From Sycon ciliatum (Eukaryota > Porifera > Calcarea > Leucosolenida > Sycettidae): a stretch of DNA of 64,000 nucleotides. Of the stretch, positions 33,283-43,450 are shown piece by piece; position 1 is the first letter of the stretch; each line of letters begins with the position of its first letter. A program made the position numbers and the translations under genes. The notes below the pieces were generated by a model. The model ran no database searches, had not been told where the DNA came from, and saw only the letters and a list, made by a program, of their open reading frames with translations. The stretch is taken from assembly GCF_964019385.1 (NCBI RefSeq), contig NC_088645.1, positions 27,075,363-27,139,362 on the forward strand, read 5' to 3'.

Positions 33283-34052
33283 GTTACTAGTTATGACTAA
33301 TAGTCCACCAAGGTAACGAGAAAACGTACAGTCAGATAGCGCGACAACAAGGCTTGGAGGAAAGCCGGGAAACACTAACCAAAATATTCTCCAGAACTGC
33401 TAATAGGGCCCTATGCAAAAAAGGTGAAGAAGTGACGACAGTTAAAGGATTGCAAAAAGCAGAACCAGCTGAAGCATTATTTCACGAAGGTTTTATTGAA
33501 ATGTCAGGAACAAAGAAATACCTGTGATGAAAATGCAATGTGAATAACAATAGCAGGAACATGTAAAGGTTTTTAAAAGTCACTCTTAGTCACTAAGTTG
33601 ATTGTTCCAACTAGGAACACACGCTTCTTGCCGAACTTGACAATTGACTGACTCACGACTGCCATCCGGAGCACACGAGGAGCACTTCGCACCTTCCACT
33701 CGGCAAACCTGCAAGAAAGCACCACTCCCTGCTCAATACACAGTGTTTCGGGGAATTCACCCTCATCAGTTGAGCTTGAGTAGGCTGAGGAAGATTGTGC
33801 CTGAAAAGCACCACTTATATACTGCTCTCCAGGCCAAACCAACACCAGGGATACAAACTTACAGAGACGCTTTGTTTCCAGCGCGACAAACACCTCGTGA
33901 AGTTCCAGGTAGCAGCGTGAGTCGGAGTCGCTCATGGAGTTGTGATAAACAGACGTTGAGAGCATTCTAAGTTCTTAGTCACTAGTTATGACTAACAGTT
34001 CACCAAGGTAACGAGGTAATATACAGTCAGATAGTGTGACAACAAGGCACAC
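33283..34052 (-). mobile_element. Short non-coding hammerhead element flanked by 75-bp direct repeats
   Basis: A direct repeat of about 75 bases (starting actagttatgacta, with ccaaggtaacgag) occurs at 33283-33358 and 33972-34052. Between them, 33620-33950 matches the tandem unit at 47.9-48.7 kb, including its hammerhead. It has no ORF for a retroelement protein. The layout fits a non-autonomous PLE-derived or retrozyme-like unit. Confidence 0.6.
33732..33774 (-). ncRNA. Hammerhead ribozyme fold, family 3 copy a
   Basis: On minus: stem I CTCAA/TTGAG, core CTGATGA, stem II GGG-TGAATT-CCC (with one extra C), GAA, stem III ACA-CTG-TGT, scissile A. One G is missing relative to the copies at 48020 and 48497, leaving stem II with an unpaired C. 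Otherwise the fold is complete. Confidence 0.7.
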
Positions 34053-34192
34053 AACTGACAAGGATATTGAAACATTCGACGACCTGACACCTAGCTCCAA
34101 CACATCTACGAATCTACATCACATTACATCACAATAATTATACTGTGTCGCCGCTAGGTGTCCGGTCGTCGAATGTTTCCACATCCTTGTCA
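34053..34192. repeat. Inverted repeat
   Basis: 34053-34095 (acaaggatattgaaacattc and on) is the reverse complement, with few changes, of 34150-34192. Spacer about 55 bases. It sits next to the hammerhead element and may be its snap-back end. Confidence 0.7.
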
Positions 34193-34280
34193 GTCATAAG
34201 TTCTCAATAGTAGTAACGCATAGGACCTTTTCTCTTTAAAAAATGATACTCAAAGTAGGAGCGATGAGAAATATAAGAAT

Positions 34281-34318
34281 GCATCGAACAAGCCTTCGCA
34301 CGACGCTCTTCAGGAAGC
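34281..34318 (-). ncRNA. Hammerhead ribozyme fold, family 1, diverged
   Basis: On minus: stem I GCTTC/GATGC (one mismatch), core CTGAAGA (allowed, position 7 is free), stem II GC-GTCGT-GC, GAA, stem III GGC-TT-GTT (two G-U pairs), scissile C. Stem II is GC/GC here and GT/AC at 40735, so the paired positions covary. Probably weak because of the stem I mismatch and wobble pairs. Confidence 0.55.
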
Positions 34319-34579
34319 AACGTTGTACTGATTAAAAAATTGCAAAACTGACCATTATATAAAATGTATAGCAAAAATTACAAATGAACAATACCAAAAA
34401 AGGATCACAACGTATTCTTGCGAGATACTTCTATACGTCTGTTATATAATTCTTATATAGATACGATAGACTTGGGTGGAGAGCCATGGACTAATTTATA
34501 AGACGAAAAGAGGACCCAAGAGCTACATATAACGCTATAATATCCACCACCACCACCAGTTACTTTACAATCAGATCGA

Positions 34580-35170
34580 AAACATTGCACGACACTGATC
34601 AACGATACTGACTATCAGCTCTCGTATGTCTTGGATGCGCCCTCCAACAGTCTTTCTGTTTGAAAGTTTCTAAGTAATAATAAAGTTTGGACGTCCGTGT
34701 TACCACTGGCAATACAATTTCGTTCAGAAACACAACCACTGTCAACCAGCTTAGGAATTTTTGCATGTGCCAGGCCACCACCATGCCTGTGATACCAGGG
34801 TGGTAGATGCAGCGCCTAACGGCGAGGTTGAGGTGGTAAGTCTCACAACCAATGCCCGACAAGGGGGCTAACCTCGTTAGCTGCATCTATATTACCCTCA
34901 CTCCGAGTAATGAGTACCCAGTTGACCGTGGGTGTCGGCGCAGTTGACTGCATGTAAAGTGGTTCGCGAATGCATCAGCGCATTTGCTAGCACAGTACAC
35001 GCTTCTTGCTCCCAGCGCGGGTCTCTAACTTGGGACCTTGTGATTCGCAGGCAAGCCCACAACCACTCGGCCAAAGCGCTGGTTTGAAAGGGTATAAGTC
35101 ATGGAAAGAACATAAGGAGAGGAAGGTGACGCCAACCAAGACAAGCACATGCTGAAAGTCTCAGCTGTGA
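34580..35170. repeat. Interspersed repeat, homologous to 46645-46816
   Basis: 34585-34680 matches 46640-46750 (tttgcacgaca-like start, ctccaacag), and 35100-35165 matches 46762-46820 (ataaggagaggaag, ctgtgaaggac). About 400 bases with a tRNA-like head interrupt this copy. Confidence 0.55.
35014..35080 (-). repeat. tRNA-derived SINE head
   Basis: On minus: AGCGC at the 5' end pairs with GCGCT at the 3' end. An A-box-like TGGCCGAGTGG follows position 7, and a degenerate B box, AGTTAGAGACC, lies at the right distance. No CCA and poor anticodon arm, so this is a SINE head or tRNA pseudogene, with about 320 bases of tail to about 34690. Confidence 0.5.
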
Positions 35171-35824
35171 AGGATCTATCTTTGAATCTTTAGAGCCAGA
35201 CAAGTTGTGTGGTATGTTGCTATGCGTCCTTGAATTGTGATTTGACCGTTTTTGTCTGATGGTCTTTCCAGCATCGTTTTCAACCTACATGTACATCCGC
35301 CAATGTCTTAGGGGTCTTATTGGATGTAATAGCGTAACTTGTAGGTCTTAAATCCTGTTTTCTCCTTACATAGACCAAATACATAAGATGAAGAGAAAAC
35401 TACAAACTCAAGCTATTCCTCGCCATCATCATGCATAAGGATTATGAAATTCATGAACCAGTTCTCGGGCATTCTCTACAAATCAATTACAAGCAACCAG
35501 ACCAAATGAAACATACGGAGCATCACAGGGGTGATAATCATTACACCTAGGTGACGAACTAAGCGAAGACTGTATTCCCAAGAGCAGAAAAGGAAGAGTG
35601 AAATAGAAAAAGAGAACGTAAGAAGTGAGACAAGAAGACCACACACTGTGTAAAAAAACACCAAATGGACTCTACATTAACTAGTTGGGTCAGGAGTGTT
35701 AGTAAACAACTAACTTGAGAGATACACACACGGAAAGCTGGGTGTGGTCCTCGAAAGAGTGCTCAATGCGCAGGGGTGCAGAGCTTCATACAAAAGAGTA
35801 GAATGGGATACGGAGCTTGGGTTG
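35171..35824. other. No recognised gene
   Basis: No exon or coding domain seen. It probably belongs to the terminal repeat of the PLE at 36.0-36.3 kb. Confidence 0.35.
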
Positions 35825-35867
35825 GCTGTGACTCAGAGCTTCACGCCTGCGGCGATCATCAGACAGC
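35825..35867 (-). ncRNA. Hammerhead ribozyme fold, family 2 copy b
   Basis: On minus: stem I GCTGT/ACAGC (5 bp), core CTGATGA, stem II CGCC-GCA-GGCG flanked by U-U, GAA, stem III GCT-CTG-AGT (G-U closing pair), scissile C. Compared with 2517-2561, stem I and stem II have changed on both sides with pairing kept. It lies about 150 bases downstream of the stop of a PLE endonuclease C-terminus on the same strand, the expected place for a PLE terminal-repeat hammerhead. Confidence 0.75.
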
Positions 35868-36013
35868 AAAGATTACAAAAACTCATTGAATGTTCTTGAT
35901 ATAGTGTGGTCAGGTGCTAGTGGTATCAGAGAACTTAAGGGCAAATAAAGTCAAGCGGTGATTCTATGCAAATACTTGCAAGATCCACGCCAGACATCAG
36001 GTGTTATCCTGGT

Positions 36014-36298
36014 TTATGTAACTGGAGGTGTGAAGTTAGATAGGTAGAATTTGTTCTCATGTCTGCACTTGGCTACTAGCTCCGATCGCTTGTTGATGTT
36101 CACCCTTCTGTCAGCATGCAGGATCTCCAGCTTCTCACGCAGACAGAGAAGGCAGCGCTTGGTGGCATTGGAGTATGCTGGGGCTTGGGCGACAACTGAA
36201 CAACTGATGCTGTACCCGGCATTCCTGCGCTTCATGTCCCAGATGTGCTTCGACAACTCGGTACTCTTCTCCATTCGCTCATGCCTCATTGACGTCAT
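36014..36298 (-). mobile_element. PLE endonuclease C-terminal fragment
   Basis: A 94-codon frame with STELSKHIWDMKRR, ATKRCLLCLREKLEIL and NKRSELVAKCRHENKF. The E-L-S-K-x-I-W, C-x2-C-x2-EK and N-K-R-x-E-L-V-x-x-C-R-H motifs are typical of the end of the GIY-YIG region in a cnidarian/fish-type PLE branch, different from the copies at 11, 15 and 39 kb. 5'-truncated. Confidence 0.65.
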
Positions 36299-36347
36299 GT
36301 GTCCGTCGTATCGCTTAGGCCGATGTACTCTTTTCTAACTTGAGATA

Positions 36348-36668
36348 CCGTACTGGCAATATATATGGTCGCAGTGAGGCCATGAAGCGTTACATTGGCA
36401 CATGTTTACCGCACGCCGGGCGTTACATGCAAAGTCGCACAGGAGCCGTTCCACAGGTTTCTATATTGCCGCAGTCCTTTTTTTGACACGCGTACACGTG
36501 CTTTCACAGTTTTCAGCCTATGCAGTGCAAACTGCAATGAAAAGATCGCCGCACCCCGCCGGACGCGCGTTACGAACGCAACGAAAATTTGTCGCACTAG
36601 CCTGGTCGCGCGTTACGCCGCACCCCCCTGCGCTACGCGTTACGCGGCAACATATATTGCCAGTACGG
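36348..36668. mobile_element. MITE-like element with 17-bp terminal inverted repeats
   Basis: ccgtactggcaatatat at 36348-36364 is the exact reverse complement of 36652-36668. The 321-bp interior is CpG-rich (cgcgttacg motifs) and has no transposase, so it is non-autonomous. Family not recognised. Confidence 0.7.
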
Positions 36669-36669
36669 A

Positions 36670-37348
36670 ATATTATATTTTTCTCGCTCCACATACACCG
36701 ACATAACGACATGGACCCAGACACCAGAGGCAGGAGCACACAGAGTGAGGGTAGTAGGCCGCAGCCAGATGGGAACCGGAATGCAGAAGAAAACTAGGAG
36801 CAATAACAGGGGACAGACCCCAGGAGGAAGGAATTAGTACATTCATCTAACATAAAAAAAGCCAGGACATGCACCACTTGGGACCGTCAGATTAATTTCT
36901 CTGGACCGATCCCGCCGGAAAAAACCCTCGCGCCGACGGACGCACGAATGAGGGAAAAAACCGGGTGTATAACCCCAAGTGGCAAGATGCCAGCATAAAA
37001 ACAGGCACAACATATCTACAGCCAAGAAAGAAATGGAAAAGATGGGCAGACATGAAGGGTGGGAGAGTGGGGACACTCTTGAGACACAAAAAACTGACTT
37101 AGGGAGTCAAGCAAAAAGAACAGCAACAAAAAGAGAAAACATCAGATTCTATATTCGCAAGAAAAATAATTTTGTTGCGCGAGAAATCATTTCTCGCCTC
37201 ACTCGCTCCACTCGGCCGGCGAGAAATAAAACTTCTTTTGTTTACGCAAAGGTGGCTGGGTAGTTTAAAAATTATAAATAGCTTCAAACACATTCAGAAG
37301 GAAGAGACCTCGAGAACGGTCTCGTCCATAGCTTGAGATATGTAGTTT
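36670..37348. other. No recognised gene
   Basis: Basic short frames only. No domain, splice-supported exon or clear repeat. Confidence 0.4.
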
Positions 37349-38091
37349 AAGCCTAGTTCACATTCGACGCAACGCCGACGGTACGGGACGTAAGGGTTTG
37401 TCGGGAGGGCTGGGGTGAGCTGTAAAATCCTGTACGATTCGTACGACACGACATGCAGCAGACGTTGCGACGTTCAACGTCGAACGGCGCGAGTCATAAG
37501 GCACGGTCCGTGACGGGGTGACTTTCGGACATAATTTCTCGCTTTTCGGGACTTCTCTTCAATTCTTTCTCCTTGAAAAAAGCGGAATCAAGTTCACAAT
37601 ACCAGTTTTTCATGAAGACCAAAAAATTAGCCCTGAAAGTTGTGGCATTCAAATAATAGCCCCAGGAAATGATAGAATAGTTCGTCTGTCACGCTTCTGA
37701 ACTATCCCTAAATACAATAGGTGACATGAGATCTTATGTTGCTAAAATTCAACTCAAGTCGTGCTAGCCATTCTGTGACTTATCATGGGAAGCGCAGTGT
37801 TCGAAATGCTAACAAATTCCAAGTACGAATCGGGAGTAGTCGGCGCACGACGCCGTCTCCTGTTCACACTCGAATTGCAGCCGTTTTGTACGCTTGCGTC
37901 CCCGTCTACGCCCGGCTACGGTATGAAAAGTTGGATCGATCCAACTCTTCCCGTCGCTTCCCGATCTGTACGGTAGTACGGTTGCGTTCCCGTTCCTGGT
38001 GTTCACATTGGACGCCATCAGTCCGTCCCGTCGCTTCCCGTCGATCCTTACGTCGCGTCCCGTCGCGCCCCGTCGAATGTGAACTAGGCTT
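37349..38091. mobile_element. Non-autonomous DNA element with 21-bp terminal inverted repeats
   Basis: aagcctagttcacattcgac (plus one more base, 37349-37369) is the exact reverse complement of 38071-38091. The interior is rich in cgtcccg motifs and contains related sub-terminal sequence near 38000 (gtgttcacattgg). No transposase. Length 743 bp. Confidence 0.7.
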
Positions 38092-38215
38092 CATATTTCC
38101 CTCGTAAGTTTCCTGCCTCCAAGAAAGTTGTACTGTATATGTGATATATACCGTATTCGCCTGAATACTACCCATGGGGCACAATGTGTTCAATTTGCAT
38201 CACAGATTGTGCTCT

Positions 38216-38412
38216 ACGTGAGGACACTATTCAAGAGAGGGCACTGTTCAAGAGAGGGCACTATTCAAGAGAGGGTAAAATTCAAGAGAGGGTACAATTC
38301 AACAGAGGGCACTATTCAAGAGAGGGCACTTTTCAAGAGTGGGTACAATTCAAGAGAGGGCACTATTCAAGAGAGGACACTATTCAAGAGAGGGAACAAT
38401 TCAAAAGATGGC
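38216..38412. repeat. 18-bp minisatellite (about 11 units)
   Basis: Units of the type cactattcaagagaggg run head to tail. Because 18 is a multiple of 3, frames stay open and produce a repetitive EGTIQER/FKRGYNS-like translation that I do not regard as a gene. Confidence 0.9.
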
Positions 38413-38617
38413 ATTTTTTCAATGCTGGTGAATGTGGGTCATCCAGCATCAAAACAAAGACAGGAAAGAAATAAACGAGCCCAACGTTTACTATACACTA
38501 TCCCGACTCTCATCGTTCCTATTATTGTAGCTACGAATAAGATGAAGACCGAAGACATCAAACAACTACGTTACTTGTTCGACATGTACGTGTATTTTTA
38601 TGACAATAATATTGAAA

Positions 38618-38653
38618 CCCAGAATCGATCTTCTCGTTCCTATCATCAGTGGG
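38618..38653 (-). ncRNA. Hammerhead ribozyme fold, family 1b (left arm)
   Basis: On minus: stem I CCCA/TGGG, core CTGATGA, 9-base loop II region (taggaacga, one T-A pair), GAA, stem III GAT-CG-ATT (one G-U), scissile C. Mirror image of 38815-38850, with a single A-to-G change at the base of stem III. Confidence 0.5.
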
Positions 38654-38814
38654 GAAAACACGGAACTAAAAGATACAAACCAATGAAACTGAAGTTAAGT
38701 AGTGGAAAGGTGATAGAAATACCACATAACATCGTGAAACAAGTGCAGTTAAGCCACCTTTCCACGACTAAATTTCAGTTTCATTGTTTTATATCCTTTT
38801 GTTATTTATTTTTC

Positions 38815-38850
38815 CCCACTGATGATAGGAACGAGAAAATCGATTCTGGG
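38815..38850 (+). ncRNA. Hammerhead ribozyme fold, family 1b (right arm)
   Basis: Stem I CCCA/TGGG (4 bp), core CTGATGA, stem-loop II taggaacga (only T-A closes), GAA, stem III AAT-CG-ATT (3 bp, 2-base loop), scissile C. Stem III geometry equals that of 40735-40772 while the sequence differs (AAC-TT-GTT there). The weak stem II leaves activity in doubt. Confidence 0.55.
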
Positions 38851-39117
38851 TTTCAATATTATTGTCATAAAAATACACATACATGTGGAACAAGTAACGT
38901 AGTTGTGTGATGTCTGTCGCCATCATCCTATTCATAGCTATATTAAAAATATTAGCTCCTCGTTGATTATTTGTATGTTCCTATTTTTGTTAACCGCAAT
39001 CAGTAATACAAGCTGGATCGACATTTGTGTACACTGTATTCATGTATTGTAAAACTGTGGAGACAATGTGCAATAAAACGATGAAAAATGTGAAGAAATT
39101 GTGTAGAGAAAGAAAGG

Positions 39118-39155
39118 GATTCAAACAAGTTTTCGTACAACACTCATCAGGAATC
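39118..39155 (-). ncRNA. Hammerhead ribozyme, family 1 (left repeat)
   Basis: Exact inverted copy of 40735-40772. On minus: GATTC, CTGATGA, GT-GTTGT-AC, GAA, AAC-TT-GTT, T, GAATC. All stems are paired. Confidence 0.8.
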
Positions 39156-39281
39156 GTCGTTGTACTAAAGGACACTGAAACAAAAATTGAACTATTATAG
39201 AAAATCTAAGTTAGAGAAATAACACTAAGAGCAACAACAGTGAAATTTACAAGTGTGAATTTTAACAATCAAAGCGAGAAA

Positions 39282-40504
39282 GTCCTGCTCGTTGTCCCGT
39301 CTATTTATGTTTGCCTTGGAAAGGACAGGAGTCGACTAAAGTTTGTAGTGCAGTCAAGTCCGTTGTTCGTCGAACATACTATGCAGTACACTTTGTGCCA
39401 GTTTTTGCGACGATGCGTGCGTTTACGGTGCGGAAGGATGTCCTACCAGCCCTTCACCTTAGTCATCTTATTTACAACTTTAAATGCCGACAATGCGCTA
39501 GTCGGTATGTTGGTAGGACTGTTCAGCACCTGAACGCACGCATCAAACAACACACACCACGTCACATACTTCCACCTTGCGCACAACAACAAAGACCGAA
39601 GCGAGGGCGACCTAGAAAACAACCATTAACCACACAGCCTTTGCCTACACAACCCGCGGATCCTGGCTCTCAGACTGTGCTTGCTCCGCCGTCGTTGGTG
39701 GCGGTGGTGGAGGAGAATGGGCGTGGTGGCTCATCGGGTCGGCTTGTGTCGCCGCCTTTGCTCCGGCCGTCGGTGGTTCCCTCGTCAGTGCCCCCGGCGG
39801 CTTTGGCTGAGGCGGTGCCGCTTGCGGTCCCATTCCCACTGCCTCCTCCTGATCCTCCGCCATCGGTTCTTGCGGCGGTGGAGCTTGCCAGTGGCAGACC
39901 GCGAGCAACACTGACAGCTGCATTAACACTACAAATGCCGACTCAAAAAGACCCACCTTGCATATCAGTAACTCCCACACCAACACCAACAACGCAATCT
40001 ACAGCAACCACAACTAATCCACCATCCAAGCCCATAATTGAAAGACCAAGACGATCAACAGCCAACTACAACAGAAGCTACGCACTCAGCGGACGAGGGC
40101 GAAAGGAGGGACGTGATAGCAGGGGGACGGCCGAGTTGAGTTCAATGGACCCGGTCAGGCAGGATGGACGAGACAGAGAGAGTACAGAGGAAGCGGAGGA
40201 TGGAACGGACGGCGGAGGGAGCAGTGAGTCGGAGAGCAGTGATGGGAGTGATGGTGAGAGTGCCGGTGAGAGTGTTAGTGTTGTGCGTAGGTTTCGTGGC
40301 AGCAAGTCTTCAGTGTACAATCATCTGCTGGCTAGTCCTGATTGTTGCGGTGCGTATTCCGACTCTTCGTTCACTGTATTGTGCCGTGGTCGTCATGGTT
40401 ATGGACTACAGTTAAAAGTGTTGGAAGCTATATATCAGCGTCTGTACAAGCCTAATTTGTGTGTACAGAAAGATAGTATAATTGGGTTGAAATTGTTCAA
40501 GTAA
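39282..40504 (+). CDS. PLE GIY-YIG endonuclease with a long AT-hook insert
   Basis: The frame at 39311-40504 (397 codons, open upstream to about the repeat edge) carries the C-terminal endonuclease of a PLE polyprotein. TMRAFTVRKDVLPALHLSHL and CRQCASRYVGRTVQHLNARI form the zinc-knuckle-like Cys pair and the GIY-YIG strand, with Arg in the helix. About 270 residues later come LEAIYQRLYKPNLCVQKDS with the conserved Glu and Asn/Gln region. The insert between them starts with an AT-hook (KRGRPRK), then is rich in Pro, Thr and acidic/Ser. The RT is missing; stop at 40502-40504. Confidence 0.75.
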
Positions 40505-40734
40505 CGTGTCGTGTTTAGTGCGGCCAAGCTTGGCCGTTAATGTTCTAGGTGTAATGTACTGCTGTTATGTGTTATCACGTTGTCTTTCCTACCTTTCTCC
40601 TTTGTTCATTTCTCGCTTTGATTGTTAAAATTCACACTTGTAAATTTCACTGTTGTTGCTCTTAGTGTTATTTCTCTAACTTAGATTTTCTATAATAGTT
40701 CAATTTTTGTTTCAGTGTCCTTTAGTACAACGAC

Positions 40735-40772
40735 GATTCCTGATGAGTGTTGTACGAAAACTTGTTTGAATC
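40735..40772 (+). ncRNA. Hammerhead ribozyme, family 1 (right repeat)
   Basis: Stem I GATTC/GAATC (5 bp), core CTGATGA (40740-40746), stem II GT-GTTGT-AC, GAA (40756-40758), stem III AAC-TT-GTT, scissile T at 40767, cleavage predicted before GAATC. Position 231 after the PLE stop codon, inside the 3' terminal repeat. This matches the short-stem-III hammerheads known from PLEs; those may need dimeric forms for efficient cleavage. Confidence 0.8.
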
Positions 40773-41035
40773 CCTTTCTTTCTCTACACAATTTCTTCAC
40801 ATTTTTCATCGTTTCATTGCACATTGTCTCCACAGTTTTACAATACATGAATACAGTGTACACAAATGTCGATCCAGCTTGTATTACTGATTGCGGTTAT
40901 CAAATTATTGTCTCCTCGCCGTTTGTTCACCTGTTTTTGTTCTTCACATTACATTCCCATCACATTCGTTTTATTTCTTTGTCCATCATCACTTTCTCAA
41001 AACTATGTTCAGGATATCTCAATAAAACATTCATG

Positions 41036-41839
41036 CGATTGCGCTTGAGCTTGTTCTGTTTATTGCAATCCCAAAAGCCCTATGCATCAATCATATTCTT
41101 TTTTACGTGTATTTGGAAAAACACATCTGAAAAAAGGATAGAATTATGAACCAGTTGTACACGAGAAAAGTGAGAAATAATTGCGGGATAAAAATTGAGA
41201 GGAAAGGACGAGGTGAAGTGTGTGTATGCATATGAAGTAGATCTGAGAATATTGGAAAAGAAGAAACAACATTACAAGTTACTTGATGGAGAACAATCTA
41301 CATTATAAGTACCGCTAATAACCCTGGAAAAGTGCTAACGCGATTAATGGTTAATTTTGTTTGGGGATAGTTGTGGGAGTGTGATGAGCCTAGCTCTGCA
41401 TGAGTTGTGCGCTGCGCTGAGCACAACGTGAATTGAAGGCAAACATTAGAAAGTAACGCGTTTGAGCAACAAGGAAAAAGCCACGGTTGAAAGTAAATCC
41501 CTGAATTCGTTGGGATCACGCTCCCAGAGGAACATAACACAAAGATAGAATGAGAATAAAGGAGGCGTTGGAGAGTACGTTGTGATTATAAACACCCTGC
41601 AATCGCCACGCAAAGTGGTCATTGGCTACCCCGGCCATGTTTTGCTTGGAATAAAACTATCAAAAACTAAAATACCAAACTGAGGAATTGCAAAAAAACT
41701 GATTGAAAAATCGTTGCGACGGGGTAGAAATGCAAGAATGTATGCTGAGATGAATTGTGCTGAGGCAAAACAATAGGCAAAGACCACAGAGAAGCACACC
41801 CAACTACAGAAAATGTTGAAAATGCGCAAAATCAGTGAG
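41036..41839. other. Probable 3' untranslated or flanking sequence of the receptor gene
   Basis: Downstream (minus sense) of the receptor stop codon at 41840. I find no AATAAA on minus close to the stop. No other gene visible. Confidence 0.35.
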
Positions 41840-42114
41840 TTACTGTGGGCAAACCAATTCATACTGTGGTTGCGGGGAGGATTCTACCACACCATAAGCA
41901 TCACTTTTAGTGAGGGAACTCTCCGCAATGTCAGCGTCTTCATATGCTGTATTTTGTGTCTGACCTGGAACTTCGGTATTCACCGGTTTGCTTTGTATCT
42001 TCCGATAGACTATTATAGCAACCAACGTTGTTGCTATTATCCCGAAAAACATTCCGCCGACAACACCGCCGATCACAGTCCCAAGTGTGTATGACGTCTG
42101 TGCTTGATTCTCCG
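41840..42114 (-). CDS. Receptor terminal exon: transmembrane helix and cytoplasmic tail
   Basis: On minus the exon begins after CTACAG (AG 42116-42115) in phase 1 and runs 275 bases to a TAA at 41842-41840. It encodes a short stalk (ENQAQTSYT), one hydrophobic helix of about 24 residues (VIGGVVGGMFFGIIATTLVA), a basic stop-transfer YRK, and a tail of about 50 residues with three tyrosines: NTAYEDAD, SDAYGVVES and PQYELVCPQ (two of YxxV type). This is a type I membrane end. It lies downstream of EGF, CCP and Ig exons of the same phase and strand, so it probably closes that gene. Tail signalling through SH2 proteins is inference. Confidence 0.8.
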
Positions 42115-42519
42115 CTGTAGGTGAGAGAACACAGCACATTGTACGTTCCAACATCTACAGATACTGTACGTGCATTCTAACGTCATATTTTGTTTGCCTG
42201 GACACAGTTCTACGATCTATGGTTTTGCATTACAAAGTATATCTTTCGAAATGAAAAACATGTCATGGGAACTGGATAGAAGATCTGAACATGCTGCGTT
42301 CATGTTTTGTGCTCGAATTGTAGAGAACACACCTAGTAAAATGGTGATGCATACACGCCTTCCGCCAACTTATTAACTTAATGTAGTACTCTATATTTCC
42401 ACGTTGACCCAAGGCCAATAAGGAAGATAATATTATTACGATCGGTTCCTCGGGATGTTCACCGATATCTGTTAACCACACAAAAAAATGGCAGTGGATG
42501 CGCTTTGCCTGATGTTGAA

Positions 42520-43450
42520 TGTCCCCGACTGCCTCTGTGTTTTGACTTCGCGCACAGTTAAGGTTATGGTAAAATGGACATTTTACCGAGCTCCTCGACG
42601 AGAGCGAAACGATCCAGCGCGGCTTAAAGGGCAGAACTGGTCATAGGGTTCGCTTTGATGAGGGTCGACCACGCCAGTTTGGTAAACATAATGTCTGAGA
42701 GCAGAGTTACAGAAGCCGTTCAAATGCTCAGCTTGTAACCCTTGCGCACGCACAGAATGACAGTGTCAGATTCGACATTTTTCTCAGAACAAAAAATGTT
42801 TTTTGTAGATGAATTGCGCGCAGGCTGTAAGCATAATAACAGTGATACAGCGCTCGCACACACACTGTTACACCATACCCATCTCCCATAGCATGGTCAC
42901 TTACACGTACTTGAAGTACATGTATCTGACAATATATCAGAAAACTCTAACTGCAGCAAAAAGTGTAAACCTGCCAAATTATGCTCCAAATTTGCAACCA
43001 ACATATTCCGTCATTAATTGTGCGGCATCCTCCGCCTCAGCCTAGGTGTCACATACAGTATCCACTGAGCTCTCGTTCTGTAGGCTGTCCGAGCGTACAA
43101 CGTCATTAGCTGTTTCCTCACGTTTCATTCCATGTACGTCGCATCGTTACGTTGCTCTACTTCTGCCCGTCTTGGGTCACCTCCGTTGCTGGTCTTTGTT
43201 ACCCAGCTTGAGGCTCTTCACTTCTGGTGATTCGTGACGCGTTAGGTGGTTGGAGCTGCGGAGGTCAAACCATCCTCTGCTACCAGTGTAACCGTTCAGC
43301 ATGCACAGAAGAATGGTGTTGTTGCATTTGACATTGTTCTTGGAACAAAAAATGTTATTAATTTTGTAGATGTATTGCGCTGACAGTCCGAAGTCTAACA
43401 GTAAGCGGGCGCATAACAGCTGTGACGCAGCACTCGCAGTCCCACTGTTG
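42520..43450. repeat. Diverged direct repeat, about 550-bp period
   Basis: 42765-42880 (gaacaaaaaatgttttttgt, then attgcgc, cgctcgca and cactgttaca) resembles 43318-43450 (gaacaaaaaatgttattaat, attgcgc, cactcgcag, cactgttgca). Two copies of an unidentified repeat; no gene. Confidence 0.5.

Larger units (their letters stand above)
38518..38955. mobile_element. Long palindrome with a hammerhead in each arm
   Basis: Arms of roughly 200 bases (about 38518-38730 and 38752-38955) are reverse complements, best conserved at 38584-38660 versus 38806-38890 (two differences in about 70). The spacer is about 20 bases. Adjacent to the PLE at 38991-40899 and probably the snap-back ends of another PLE copy without any coding sequence. 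Confidence 0.75.
38991..40899 (+). mobile_element. Penelope-like element with inverted terminal repeats (truncated)
   Basis: Terminal repeats 38991-39281 and 40610-40899 are almost exact reverse complements (about 290 bases, one difference noticed), so the insertion is recent. The right-hand repeat seems to continue to about 41035. Between them lies only the endonuclease half of the PLE ORF; the RT is lost by 5' truncation. Each repeat carries one hammerhead. A 5'-truncated body with an inverted left repeat is a known PLE arrangement. Confidence 0.85.

Noticed and set aside
38128-38910. 260-codon frame with an EGTIQER-like repeat
   Set aside because: The repeat has an 18-bp period, so it stays open by arithmetic, and the rest crosses the hammerhead palindrome. 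No domain or splice support.
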